Positions 25,782-35,029 of a stretch of DNA of 64,000 bases are shown in pieces. Positions within the stretch are counted from its first letter, which is position 1, and every line of letters begins with the position of its first letter. Both the position numbers and the translations under genes were made by a program. The DNA comes from Paraflavitalea pollutisoli (GTDB lineage: Bacteria > Bacteroidota > Bacteroidia > Chitinophagales > Chitinophagaceae), in NCBI RefSeq assembly GCF_029360705.1, contig NZ_JARKMX010000008.1, positions 2,844,202 to 2,908,201 on the forward strand, written 5' to 3'. Under the pieces are notes generated by a model. That model did not search any database. It was given only the letters and a program-made list of their open reading frames with translations, and was not told where the DNA came from.

Positions 25782-25985
25782 CTATCCATCCTCCCCATCC
25801 GTCACTTCCGTACCGGGTCCTTCCCGCTCAAAATCCTTCTCCCCTTCCTGTATATCCTCGGGCAGGTTCTCATTGGCCCGTGGATTGGGATTCTTCTTGA
25901 TCGCATCCATCTTGGTGGGCGGTTCTTCTGGCGGCAACTGCTGGGGAACAGGTTGTTCCGGCTCTTTCTTCTCGTGCTTGTCCAT
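25782..25985 (-). CDS. Small hydrophilic Pro/Glu-rich protein
   Basis: A 67-residue protein beginning DKHEKKEPEQPVPQQLPPEEPP, without hydrophobic segments; probably intrinsically disordered. It faces the same way as the LytTR regulator 58 bp upstream and could be the last gene of that operon. Immediately after its stop, another frame encodes a membrane-like segment (see findings), so a frameshift cannot be ruled out. Function unknown. Confidence 0.55.
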   Translation of the reverse strand: MDKHEKKEPEQPVPQQLPPEEPPTKMDAIKKNPNPRANENLPEDIQEGEKDFEREGPGTEVTDGEDG

Positions 25986-26043
25986 AGGTCGTTTTAGGAG
26001 AAACTGCTTAAAACTTCGTGCCAGGGAAGGAAAGGCCAGAGCG

Positions 26044-26760
26044 CTACAATCCCAACTCCTTCAAAAACGTTTCCTTGTAATTGCTGCCAATGGGTATCTC
26101 CGTGCGGCCGATGAAGATGCGGTTGCCTTCAATGTGGGAGATGGCTGCTTTGTTGATGATAAAGGAGCGGTGCACGCGGATGAACCGGTTGGTGGGCAAC
26201 TGTTGTTCTACCGCAGTGAAGGTCATCGCGGGCAACAAGGTTTGTTGCATCATCACGATCTTTGTATAGTTGCCACTCGCTTCTGCATACAGGATATCAT
26301 CGTACTGCACCTTGAAGATCTTACTATCGATGCGAACAAACGTATAATCACCTTCTTTGATATCGGCAATAGCGGCAGAGCCCGGCACGGCCGGTGGGCG
26401 GGATAAGATGCTGATCGCTTTATCGACAGCTACAATAAACCGCTCCAGCGAAAAAGGCTTCAGCAGGTAATCGCAGGCCGCCAGGTCGAAGGCGTTGACC
26501 GCATACTCCTTGTACGCCGTCGTAAAGATCACCTGCGGTGGCTCCTTCACCGTTTTCAGAAAGGCGATACCATCCAGTACCGGCATATTGATGTCCAAAA
26601 ACAATATATCGACCTCCTCCTTTTCCAGCACCGCTTTGGCTTCGAGCGCATTGGCACAGGAAGCAACTACCTCCAGCTGTGGCAGGTGTTTGCAATATCC
26701 CTCTATGATCTCGCGGGCAATGGGCTCATCATCGGCAATCACGCACCTGTATCTTGTCAT
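26044..26760 (-). CDS. LytTR-family response regulator
   Basis: A 238-residue regulator: REC domain ~1-120 (CVIADDEPIAREIIEGY; phospho-acceptor Asp56 in LFLDINMPVLDG; FTTAYKEYAVNAF; Lys in DYLLKPFS) and LytTR DNA-binding domain ~140-238 (YTFVRIDSKIFKVQYDDILYAEASGNYTKI; FIRVHRSFIINKAAISHIEG). LytTR proteins bind paired ~9-bp direct repeats one to two helical turns apart. It follows its sensor kinase by 9 bp. The neighbouring outer-membrane barrel gene at 28048 is a candidate target. Confidence 0.93.
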   Translation of the reverse strand: MTRYRCVIADDEPIAREIIEGYCKHLPQLEVVASCANALEAKAVLEKEEVDILFLDINMPVLDGIAFLKTVKEPPQVIFTTAYKEYAVNAFDLAACDYLLKPFSLERFIVAVDKAISILSRPPAVPGSAAIADIKEGDYTFVRIDSKIFKVQYDDILYAEASGNYTKIVMMQQTLLPAMTFTAVEQQLPTNRFIRVHRSFIINKAAISHIEGNRIFIGRTEIPIGSNYKETFLKELGL

Positions 26761-26769
26761 ACACGTTAG

Positions 26770-27807
26770 TTATTTCTTTAGCCGCAATTGCAGCATCACG
26801 TTATAGGTTTCTTCATTTTCTTCAATGTCCAGCGCGTAGCGGTTGGGATACAGCAACTCCAGGCGTTTGCGTACATTATCCAAACCAAATCCGCTGTGTA
26901 CATTCAGGATACCCCGCTCGCCATTGTCGCGTTTGTTGCTGTTCTTGATCGCGAACAACACCGAGTTGCCCCATATCTTCAACTTGATATCTATATAGAT
27001 CTCCTGCTGCGTCGTATTCTTCGCATGCTTGAAGGCATTCTCGATAAATACGATCAGCAACAACGGCGCAATCTTAATCCCCGGATCGACGCGGTACTCA
27101 AACTCTGTCGTCAGCACCAGTTTCTCCCCAATGCGGATCTTCTCGAAATCGATGTAATTGTAGACATACTCCATTTCGCTCTGCAGGGGCACAAATTCTT
27201 CGCGTGCTTCGTATACCGAATAGCGCAACAGGTCGGAGAGCTTCAACAGCAGGGCAGGTACTTTCTCGGACCGGTTGAGCGAAATACCATAGATATTGTT
27301 GAGTGTATTGAATAGAAAGTGGGGACTCAACTGACTTTGCAACAATTTCAGCTCACTATTGCTTTGTTCTGCACTCACCCTTGCTTCACGGATCTGCCCG
27401 GCTACGCTGTGCCTCACCAGGGTAATGATAATCCCGGCCGTAACTGAGGCAACGAGCAAGCATACTGCCGCCAGGAAATAAGGCATAAAAAAACGGGTAT
27501 TAATGGAGATGCTGCTGAAGAGCATCAACCCCAACAAACTGGCAAGGAGGAAGACGCCTAACAAAATAAAAGTCTTGGAAATTATAGGCCGTCTGCCGTC
27601 CGTCCACAATTGCGACATATACCTTCCGATATACGCTCCTCCAAAAACGTACAGGGTGGTAAAGAAAGCTACGGCTTCATCTTCGCGGATATGTGCTGCC
27701 TCGGCATACATGTGTGCACACATCAGGATCGGCAGGCCGATCGCTACGTGCAGCAACAGGTTATACGTTGTCTTTTTTGTCTTACTGATCGTGTTACTAA
27801 GCTTCAT
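26770..27807 (-). CDS. LytS-type membrane sensor histidine kinase
   Basis: A 345-residue kinase: four transmembrane helices (~15-150), then the His_kinase domain with acceptor His in QLSPHFLFNTLNNIYG, intact N-box (LIVFIENAFKHAKN) and G-box region (SGFGLDNVRKRLELLYP). It lacks an extracytoplasmic domain, so it probably senses a membrane signal. The start is placed at 27807 (KLSNTISKTKK); 20 upstream in-frame residues look non-coding. Operon with the LytTR regulator. Confidence 0.9.
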   Translation of the reverse strand: MKLSNTISKTKKTTYNLLLHVAIGLPILMCAHMYAEAAHIREDEAVAFFTTLYVFGGAYIGRYMSQLWTDGRRPIISKTFILLGVFLLASLLGLMLFSSISINTRFFMPYFLAAVCLLVASVTAGIIITLVRHSVAGQIREARVSAEQSNSELKLLQSQLSPHFLFNTLNNIYGISLNRSEKVPALLLKLSDLLRYSVYEAREEFVPLQSEMEYVYNYIDFEKIRIGEKLVLTTEFEYRVDPGIKIAPLLLIVFIENAFKHAKNTTQQEIYIDIKLKIWGNSVLFAIKNSNKRDNGERGILNVHSGFGLDNVRKRLELLYPNRYALDIEENEETYNVMLQLRLKK

Positions 27808-27819
27808 GTTCTCTTTTTT

Positions 27820-27852
27820 CGGCTGATTGTAGGGTACAAAAATGATCAGCCG
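27820..27852. repeat. Inverted repeat in the kinase/receptor intergenic region
   Basis: CGGCTGAT (27820-27827) and ATCAGCCG (27845-27852) form an 8-bp inverted repeat; TGATCAGCC recurs at about 27928. It lies just upstream of the LytS start and may be an operator or leader hairpin. Confidence 0.35.
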
Positions 27853-28047
27853 GCATCGATCGCCCAAACTGTCATGACGAACCTCCCGTCACCGGGGCCG
27901 GACAACATACCTGGCGGGACGAAATTTTGATCAGCCAAAACCGGCCTTCCGTCCGCCAACCTGCTGCATACGACATGATTATTTCTGCTGCCTGCCAAAG
28001 GGGCGCAATTTTGCTCCATTCCTTACTTTATCACAATCATAGACGCC

Positions 28048-30504
28048 ATGAAATCCAGTTTTACCCGCTTATTCACCCTTTGCCTCACCCTCTTATCGGC
28101 CGTAGCCAACGGCCAGGCACCGGGCAAGACCATCAGCGGTATGGTCAAAGATATACAAAATGAACCGGCACCAAATGCCAGCATCCGCTTGCTCCTGGCC
28201 ACCGACTCTTCTGTGGTACAAAGCAAGATGAGCAAAAGCAATGGCCGCTTCGAGTTTACCAACCTGAACAACGGTGCCTACCTCTTATCCGTCACCATGA
28301 CGGGTATGAAACCCTATACCAGTGCGCCGCTCACCCTCAGCGACCAACGCAGCACCGTAGCCCTGCCGGCCATCATCCTTACCCCCAATAAGAAAACGAC
28401 TTTGCAGGCAGTTACCGTGACCGCCAAAAAACCACTGATCGAGCAAGACATCGACAAGACCATCGTCAATGTAGAATCGATGGTCAGTGCCTCTACCAGC
28501 AATACCCTTGAAGTACTGGAAAAAACACCCGGCATTACGGTCGATATCAATGGCGAGATCAGCCTCAACGGCGCCAATGGCGTGAATGTGCTCATCGACG
28601 GACGCCCCACTTACATGACTGGCCGTGACCTGGCCGCCTACCTGCGCTCCCTGCCCGGCGGCATGCTCGACAAGATCGAATTGATGAGCAATCCCCCAGC
28701 AAAATACGATGCCAATGGCGCCGCCATCATCAACATCAAACTCAAGCGCAAACGTACCCATGGTTACGTGGGCAGTGTAAACCTCAATTACAACCAGGGC
28801 AAGCTGGCGCGTAGCTACAATTCACTCAACCTGAATTATGTGAACCGTAAAGTAAACCTGTTTGCCAATGTAGGGGCAGGCCGGTATGCCGATTTCGAAG
28901 ATGCCAGCACCAACCGCTCGTTTTTCAATGGTTCGGCACAGAAGAACGGCGGTATCAGTATGAACACGTATAATACGTCCGGCTCCAACGAATGGACGGG
29001 CCGCCTGGGCATGGACTATACGTTATCGCCTAAAACCGTCATCGGCGTGATCGTCAACAGCGGCTACCGCAAACGCAAAGAGGCATTTGAATACAACAAC
29101 TACAATTACAGCACCGGACTGGAACCCGATTCCATAGGCCATGGTACTACCGACAACCGCAGTACCTGGCGGCCGCTGGGTGCCAACCTCAATTTCACCC
29201 ACCGCTTCAATGAAAACGGCCGTGAACTGACCGCCGATATCAACTATATCAATTACCACAGTACAGGCAATCAGCAGCTCGCCAATGACGTTACCCTGCC
29301 CGACGGCTCGTTGATCAACAGCCGCGACTTCGTGTATCGCCTGCCCTCCGACATCGATATTTATACAGCACGGGCCGACTATAGCCATCCGCTGAAAAAC
29401 AAAGCCAGTATATCCGGTGGCTGGAAATCGAGCCTGGTGGAGAACGACAACCTATCGGATTATGCAGCCCTCGATGGCAGCCAGGAAATGCCCGACTATG
29501 GCCGCTCCAACCATTTCATCTACCGGGAGAATATCAATGCGGCTTACATCAATGGCCGCAAGGACTGGAAACGTATTGGTATACAAGCCGGCCTCCGCGT
29601 AGAACAAACGCATACCAAAGGGGAACAGTTGGGCAATGCGATGGTCGCTGGCTCCACGTTTATCAACGATTATACGAGCCTCTTCCCTACCCTTTTCATC
29701 TCGTATAAACTGGATAGTCTGGGCAAGCACACCCTCGCCGGCAACTACTCACGCCGCATCAACCGGCCTGGTTATCAGCAACTGAATCCTTTCCTGTTCT
29801 TTGTAGATCAGTACTCGCTGAATACGGGTAACCCGACGTTACGCCCTACCTACGGCAACTCCGTGCAGGTCAACTACCGGTACAAGCAGTTGCTGAACTT
29901 CATCTTCAACTTCGAGCGTCAAACCGATGCCGTATTCGGAGCTTCCCGCGTTGAAGATAATATCCTGATCAACCGGTCAGAAAACCTGGGTTCCCGCCAG
30001 ATGATCGCCCTGCTGACCTACTATACCTTCAACCTTACCAAATGGTGGAATGTGAATTACCAGCTTGCCGGAGCCCGCTTCAGCAGCAAGGGGCAATTGT
30101 ATGATGACAAACTCGACCTGCACCAACTTACCTGGCGCACTACGATCATGAACCAGTTCCGTTTTAAAAATGACTGGAGTGGTGAATTGTTTGCCGCCTA
30201 CAATGCACCCAACATCAATTTTCAGCGTACTGTGCAAGCCCGGTACTGGGCCAATGTCGCCATACAGAAGAAGATTATGAAAGGCAAGGGATCACTGAAA
30301 CTGAATGTGGAAGACATGTTCTACACCTTGCGTTGGGAAGAAGAGACCAAGGGTCTGAAGCAAGCCAGCATTGTACGCTCCAGCAAAAACGATAGCCGCC
30401 GCGTAGGTCTCTCTTTCAGTTATAGTTTCGGTAAAGAAAGCTTCTCGCGCAAGCGCCGCTACAATGACAACACTGCCGACGATGTGAAAGAGAGAGCGCA
30501 GTAA
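28048..30504 (+). CDS. TonB-dependent-receptor-like outer-membrane beta-barrel protein
   Basis: An 818-residue outer-membrane protein: signal peptide 1-23; CarboxypepD_reg-like domain ~25-110 (GKTISGMVKDIQNEPAPNAS); plug-like domain ~125-235 (VTVTAKKPLIEQDIDKTIVNVE; LEVLEKTPGITVD; VNVLIDGRPTYMTGRDL; IELMSNPPAKYDANGAAIINIKLK); then the large outer-membrane barrel (OMP_b-brl_3). Proteins of this kind often lack a partner SusD and sit next to two-component genes. Ligand unknown. It is divergent from the LytS/LytTR operon, suggesting control by it (inference). Confidence 0.9.
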   Translation: MKSSFTRLFTLCLTLLSAVANGQAPGKTISGMVKDIQNEPAPNASIRLLLATDSSVVQSKMSKSNGRFEFTNLNNGAYLLSVTMTGMKPYTSAPLTLSDQRSTVALPAIILTPNKKTTLQAVTVTAKKPLIEQDIDKTIVNVESMVSASTSNTLEVLEKTPGITVDINGEISLNGANGVNVLIDGRPTYMTGRDLAAYLRSLPGGMLDKIELMSNPPAKYDANGAAIINIKLKRKRTHGYVGSVNLNYNQGKLARSYNSLNLNYVNRKVNLFANVGAGRYADFEDASTNRSFFNGSAQKNGGISMNTYNTSGSNEWTGRLGMDYTLSPKTVIGVIVNSGYRKRKEAFEYNNYNYSTGLEPDSIGHGTTDNRSTWRPLGANLNFTHRFNENGRELTADINYINYHSTGNQQLANDVTLPDGSLINSRDFVYRLPSDIDIYTARADYSHPLKNKASISGGWKSSLVENDNLSDYAALDGSQEMPDYGRSNHFIYRENINAAYINGRKDWKRIGIQAGLRVEQTHTKGEQLGNAMVAGSTFINDYTSLFPTLFISYKLDSLGKHTLAGNYSRRINRPGYQQLNPFLFFVDQYSLNTGNPTLRPTYGNSVQVNYRYKQLLNFIFNFERQTDAVFGASRVEDNILINRSENLGSRQMIALLTYYTFNLTKWWNVNYQLAGARFSSKGQLYDDKLDLHQLTWRTTIMNQFRFKNDWSGELFAAYNAPNINFQRTVQARYWANVAIQKKIMKGKGSLKLNVEDMFYTLRWEEETKGLKQASIVRSSKNDSRRVGLSFSYSFGKESFSRKRRYNDNTADDVKERAQ

Positions 30505-30536
30505 CTGCAATAGGGTTTATCCGTATCCTACCAAAC

Positions 30537-30570
30537 AAACTGGCCTTGTAGTTGCTTACAAGGCCAGTTT
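30537..30570. terminator. Bidirectional intrinsic terminator
   Basis: AAACTGGCCTTGTA pairs perfectly over 14 bp with TACAAGGCCAGTTT around a 6-nt loop, between two convergent genes. Confidence 0.85.
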
Positions 30571-30596
30571 GCATTTACGTACTATAACGGCATAAC

Positions 30597-31976
30597 TTAT
30601 TTGATATCAGGGGTTGCCAGCAAGATACCGCCAAAAAGCAGGAAGGCCCATAGCAGGGTCCAGAGAATATTAAAGATCTGGGCGCCGATAAAGGCCAGCG
30701 CAGGCCGTCCGCCCTGTATCTTGACCAGGTCGGAGAAACGTGCTTCCAGTCCGATCGCTACAAAGGCCAGCGCAAACCATACCGTACGCAGGCTATTGAG
30801 GATACCGCCAACCGATTTGCCGGTAGCAGTTGGTATCCAGAAAGAGAAGATGAGTGAAGCAACGATAAAACCCAGTACAAACTTGGGGAATCGCTCCCAG
30901 ACTACGCCGAAGCCTGGTTTCTCGGCACCGGCTGCTGCGCGTTCCGCTGTATTACCACTCCGGCGATAGGTCCACCAGATGGCAATGAAGAAAGCGGCTA
31001 CACCGATCAGTACATTTTGCGAGAACTTGATGATCACGCCCGCTTTAAGTGCGGCTGGGCCTACTAGTTCGGCAGCCGCCGTTACGGAGGCAGTGGTATC
31101 CAGTGTACCGCCCAACCAGGCACCACCGACAATTTCAGGGATACCTAATTCTTTCACCAGCCAGGGCTGCAGGATCATCATCGGGATGGCCACCAACAAT
31201 ACCAGGGTGGTGACATACGACAGTTTCTTCTTATCACCTTTGATAGCACCGGCGGCTACGATGGCTGCCGATACGCCGCAGATGGCCACGGCCGAAGCGA
31301 GGATCACCCCAAACTCATCATCCACTTTCAGCTTGCGGCTCAGCCACAAGGCAAAGAACCACACGACACTCACCACGAGCACGGCTTGCAGTATACCGGG
31401 CAAACCTGCCTTCACGATATCGGTAAACAATACACTGGTGCCGAGGATCACGAGGCCGGTCTTGATGAAGAACTCAGACCGTGCCGCTTCGCGCAGCCAG
31501 TCGGGGATCGTTGTCAGGTTGCCGATCAGCAAACCCATGACCAGGGCAAACACCACGTATTCGATACCATAATAATTGATCGTTTTGTTACCCCCAATGA
31601 TGAGCGCCGCTATACCCACTACAAATACGAGGGTGAAACCCGCGAGGTATCGTTTGATACTACCCCCGGATAACCCAATGGCAATAGATGACAATACGGC
31701 AAACAATACGCCGATGCCGGCAATAAGGGTCAGGTTAGGCCCCGTCAGCACTTTGGCAAACAGGTCATCGGTCGTGGCCCATTTATAATCTGGTACAGTA
31801 AACTTGAATCCTTCTGCCACCGCTACGATGGTGAGGGCTGCCAGGATAATGACGCCACCGATCAATACGGCCCACCAATCTTCGGTGAGGGTGGCGAAAA
31901 AAGACTTCTTTTCCTCGGCGGGCGGCAGGATTTGAACATTCTGATTAGCCATGGCAGGCGTGTTCCCGTTCGACAT
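30597..31976 (-). CDS. YeiH/UPF0324-family putative sulfate exporter
   Basis: A 459-residue integral membrane protein with about 11 hydrophobic helices. Family segments: EYVVFALVMGLLIGN, FFIKTGLVILGTSVLF, AVAICGVSAAIVAAGAIK, GAWLGGTLDTTASVTAAAEL, FSQNVLIGVAAFFIAI and WFALAFVAIGLEARFSDL. The N-terminal ~35 residues are cytosolic. Members are called putative sulfate exporters; transport activity for most is unproven. Single gene with terminator. Confidence 0.9.
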   Translation of the reverse strand: MSNGNTPAMANQNVQILPPAEEKKSFFATLTEDWWAVLIGGVIILAALTIVAVAEGFKFTVPDYKWATTDDLFAKVLTGPNLTLIAGIGVLFAVLSSIAIGLSGGSIKRYLAGFTLVFVVGIAALIIGGNKTINYYGIEYVVFALVMGLLIGNLTTIPDWLREAARSEFFIKTGLVILGTSVLFTDIVKAGLPGILQAVLVVSVVWFFALWLSRKLKVDDEFGVILASAVAICGVSAAIVAAGAIKGDKKKLSYVTTLVLLVAIPMMILQPWLVKELGIPEIVGGAWLGGTLDTTASVTAAAELVGPAALKAGVIIKFSQNVLIGVAAFFIAIWWTYRRSGNTAERAAAGAEKPGFGVVWERFPKFVLGFIVASLIFSFWIPTATGKSVGGILNSLRTVWFALAFVAIGLEARFSDLVKIQGGRPALAFIGAQIFNILWTLLWAFLLFGGILLATPDIK

Positions 31977-32145
31977 GTTATTTTTTTATGCGATCTGAAA
32001 ATGAAATGAGCCTAAGGTATCCAATAATTGCATACCTGAACGCAATTTTAATAATGTCGTGAAAGGATGAACTGGTAATTAATCATGCCTTATTGCATCG
32101 GCCTGGTCTGGCACAGTTACGTAGAAGCGTCTGTAACAGCAAAAC

Positions 32146-32173
32146 AGGCAGGTGGCTTGTAGTCCACCTGCCT
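32146..32173 (-). terminator. Probable terminator of the GH97 gene
   Basis: AGGCAGGTGG pairs perfectly with CCACCTGCCT around an 8-nt loop; on the minus strand a short T4 follows. It is 77 bp past the GH97 stop. Confidence 0.55.
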
Positions 32174-32249
32174 GGTAGGCAAATTAAGTGCATTTGGGGG
32201 AACTGCCAAAACAGCCCCTGTTTTTAATCTGAGAGGGGATTGCTGGTCC

Positions 32250-34244
32250 TTATTGCACGGGCGTCAATACGGCGAGCCAGCCGCCACCACCCGCCATCTT
32301 CATGGGGATGACATCGCCTTTCTTCACTTGTTTGCTTTCTATCTTGTAATCCACCGGGTATTTAGCCGCATTGATACCATCGGTCAATATATCGATGCGG
32401 TAATTGCCTTCTGGCAGGAAATCGAGTTTGGCTTCGAGCGTACGCGGCTCCCAATCGGTCATGGCACCGATATACCATTTCTTGTCGTGCCGACGGGCAA
32501 TAGCTGCATAGGTGCCGATCTTACCTGTGAGCGGTACGGTCTTATTCCAGGTAGTGGGAATGCTGGCAATAAAGCGGGTGAAGACCGTATCCTGTAAATA
32601 CATCGAAGGCGTTTCCGCCAGCATCTGCAGGGGCGCTTCGTACATCACATACATCGCAGCCTGGTGGGCGCGGGTACCGCGGCTCATGGGCTCGGTGAAG
32701 TTGACGGCAAACAGCTTTTTGCTGGAATTGCGCATGGCGCCGGGGGTATAGTCGAGCGGACCCGCTGTCATGCGGGTGAAGGGCAGGGTGAGGTTGTGCT
32801 CGGGGGTGATGTAGTCGGCCCATTTGTTGTTCTCCAAACCTTTTACCCCTTCGTAGTTGATGACATTGGGATACTGGCGGTTGAGGCCAACGGGTTTGTA
32901 GGCACCATGGTAGTCTACCAGCATTTTCCGGTCCATGCAGGCTTTGGCCAGGCGCTCGTAAAAGTTAACCGTGTACTGATCGGCGCGTTGGATAAAGTCG
33001 ACCTTGATGCCCTTCACCCCCCATTGTACAAAGAGGTCGAGCAGTGAATCCATCTTTTCATCCATGGGGCGCCAGAGCGTCCACAGGATGATACCTACTC
33101 CTTTCGAAGCGCCGTACTGCGTCAGTTCTTTTACATCGATCTCTTTGCGGGGAGCGCTTACGTCGGTGGTGGTACGCGACCAGCCTTCATCGAGGATCAC
33201 ATATTCCAGGCCAAAGCGTGCTGCGAAATCAATATAGTATTTGTAAGTAGTGTTGTTGATGCCCGATTCGAAGGGCACACCAAACAGGTTGTTGGCATTG
33301 TACCAGTCCCAGGCCACTTTACCCGGCTTCAGCCAGCTATAATCAGCTTTCGCAGCGGGTCTAGCCAGTTGGAATACGAGTTCATTGGAGAGCAATGATA
33401 CATCGTCGGGCGCGATCATAATCAGGCGCCAGGGCAAGGAGCGGCTGCCTTTGGTATCGGCAATATAACTTGCCTTCTCGGCCAACACTTCGCGACGGTC
33501 GGTACGGGGCGCGATATGACTTTTCAGCACATGTGGCGGGAACTGACCATTCAGTTTGCCACCACCCTGCGGAAACAGGAAGAGATTGGGGTAATCGTAC
33601 AGGTCAGATTCGGTGATTACCAGTTTGGTGCCCTGGGGCGTGGTTTGGTAGAGGGGCAGGTAAGCGTATTTCTGTTTGGGCAGTGTATCGATGCGCACTT
33701 TATCGAACAACGCTTCGTAGTGGGAGATAAATTCCTTATCGTTCTCCTGCGGCCACCAGGCCAGGTTGGCTTCATTCAGTTGGAAGTTCACGTCTTCCGC
33801 ATCCACTTTCAGGGAAGGCAGTTTTTTATCGAGCACAAAGCGGTAAGCCACCCCATTGTTGTACGCGCGAAACACGAGCGCCACACCGCCGGCAAAGGTC
33901 AGCTTCAGTTCTTTGTACACATCAGGTATCCAACTGTTCTTGACTGGTACCACAGAGAAAATAGAATCGTTGTGGGTGGTAGCGATCTGTTTCTGCACTT
34001 TAGTTTTGGGACCGGGAAAGCGCTCCCCATTGATGGTAATACCAATCGCCGAGGGCTGCAGCAGGGTTTCGCCGTTGAAGCTGACGCTCCATTGTATTGT
34101 GCTGCCGGCTGCTATTTTCACCACGATACGGCCATCGGGGGAAGTCAGTTCATGGTCTGAGGCTAGGACGGCCATGGTTTGGCAGAGTAAGGCAACGAGC
34201 AGGACGGTTAATTTACCTGGTCGGCAGCGGCGGATGGTTGGCAT
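32250..34244 (-). CDS. Glycoside hydrolase family 97
   Basis: A 664-residue secreted enzyme: signal peptide (KLTVLLVALLCQTMAVLAS), N-terminal beta-sandwich (ELTSPDGRIVVKIAAGSTIQWSVSFN...), a (beta/alpha)8 catalytic domain (GLEYVILDEGWS; GVGIILWTLWRPMD; GVKGIKVDFIQRADQ) and a C-terminal beta domain. The Asp of KVDF (residue 416 from this start) matches the nucleophile of the retaining, alpha-galactosidase-type GH97b group, which favours that activity over SusB-like alpha-glucosidase. The start at 34244 gives a cleaner signal peptide than the Met eight codons earlier. Confidence 0.9.
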   Translation of the reverse strand: MPTIRRCRPGKLTVLLVALLCQTMAVLASDHELTSPDGRIVVKIAAGSTIQWSVSFNGETLLQPSAIGITINGERFPGPKTKVQKQIATTHNDSIFSVVPVKNSWIPDVYKELKLTFAGGVALVFRAYNNGVAYRFVLDKKLPSLKVDAEDVNFQLNEANLAWWPQENDKEFISHYEALFDKVRIDTLPKQKYAYLPLYQTTPQGTKLVITESDLYDYPNLFLFPQGGGKLNGQFPPHVLKSHIAPRTDRREVLAEKASYIADTKGSRSLPWRLIMIAPDDVSLLSNELVFQLARPAAKADYSWLKPGKVAWDWYNANNLFGVPFESGINNTTYKYYIDFAARFGLEYVILDEGWSRTTTDVSAPRKEIDVKELTQYGASKGVGIILWTLWRPMDEKMDSLLDLFVQWGVKGIKVDFIQRADQYTVNFYERLAKACMDRKMLVDYHGAYKPVGLNRQYPNVINYEGVKGLENNKWADYITPEHNLTLPFTRMTAGPLDYTPGAMRNSSKKLFAVNFTEPMSRGTRAHQAAMYVMYEAPLQMLAETPSMYLQDTVFTRFIASIPTTWNKTVPLTGKIGTYAAIARRHDKKWYIGAMTDWEPRTLEAKLDFLPEGNYRIDILTDGINAAKYPVDYKIESKQVKKGDVIPMKMAGGGGWLAVLTPVQ

Positions 34245-34428
34245 GTAACTGTTTTTATGAGCCGCCAATTTACGCCGAAGGGCGAAAAGCGATTAATAGC
34301 ATTTTAACCAGGAATGGGCGTATTTACACCTATTGGTACGTCAAGGTTGCCACAAAATGCCGCCTGGCGCGGTGGCTCTACGGCTGGCATCAATTTATAG
34401 TATCTTTATCGCTAAAATCGACTTCTGT

Positions 34429-34890
34429 ATGTCCTATAAAACACTGAGTACGCTGGCGTTGGTCAGCCTGTTATTTTCCTGTCAGGATGAAGCTGCTAAA
34501 AAAGAACCTGCCGCTGACGCAGCCAAGCCTGCTGCGGCTGAGCAAGGCATCAATTGCTACGAATACATCAACCAGGCCGATACGGTTACCTTGCGCCTGA
34601 TCCATACGGGCGAATCCATTTCCGGCATACTGGTTTATCACCTCGATGGCAAAGATGCCAACAAGGGCACCCTCCAGGGGAATATGCGCGACAGCCTGCT
34701 CGTCGCCAATTATTCGTTTATGTCGGAGGGTATGACCTCCGAAAGGCAGGTGGTTTTCAAACTGGACCAAGGCAGCCTGGTAGAAGGTTATGGTGAACGC
34801 GTTGTACAAAACGACAAGGAAACGTTCAAAGACCTGTCTTCGCTGAAATTTGATAGTCAGATCCGGCTTTCGCCCGTCGAGTGCAAATAA
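34429..34890 (+). CDS. Small lipoprotein of unknown function
   Basis: A 153-residue protein with a lipoprotein leader (STLALVSLLFSC, Cys18), an Ala/Lys/Pro-rich linker and a compact beta-rich domain (CYEYINQADTVTLRLIHTGESISGILVYHLDGKD...). No family recognised with confidence. The start at 34429 precedes the leader; TATCTTTA at 34401-34408 is a possible -7 box. Followed by the second 11-bp repeat array. Confidence 0.75.
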   Translation: MSYKTLSTLALVSLLFSCQDEAAKKEPAADAAKPAAAEQGINCYEYINQADTVTLRLIHTGESISGILVYHLDGKDANKGTLQGNMRDSLLVANYSFMSEGMTSERQVVFKLDQGSLVEGYGERVVQNDKETFKDLSSLKFDSQIRLSPVECK

Positions 34891-34920
34891 CAGTTGTTTT
34901 TAACGAAACCTTATTGCCGG

Positions 34921-35029
34921 TCCCATCCACCGGTCAACCATCGCTCATCCATCGGTGATCCATCGCTCAAAAGCGGTAGTTTACTAATGGATGAGCGGTC
35001 TTTGAGCGATGGTTGACCGATGGTTTGCC
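34921..35029. repeat. 11-bp-pitch inverted repeat array, locus 2
   Basis: Left half: 11-bp units GGTCAACCATC, GCTCATCCATC, GGTGATCCATC, GCTCAAAAGCG at 34932-34975, preceded by a weaker unit. Right half, inverted: AATGGATGAGC, GGTCTTTGAGC, GATGGTTGACC, GATGGTTTGCC at 34986-35029. Bases 34927-34947 and 35003-35023 are complementary at 20 of 21 positions, so a long cruciform or RNA stem with alternative pairings is possible. Same pitch and GTTGACC core as the array at 25562-25660. Confidence 0.8.

Noticed and set aside
27864-27872. LytTR site upstream of the second LytS kinase
   Set aside because: CCAAACTGT fits the consensus on the minus strand, but no partner half-site exists 21-22 bp away on either side.
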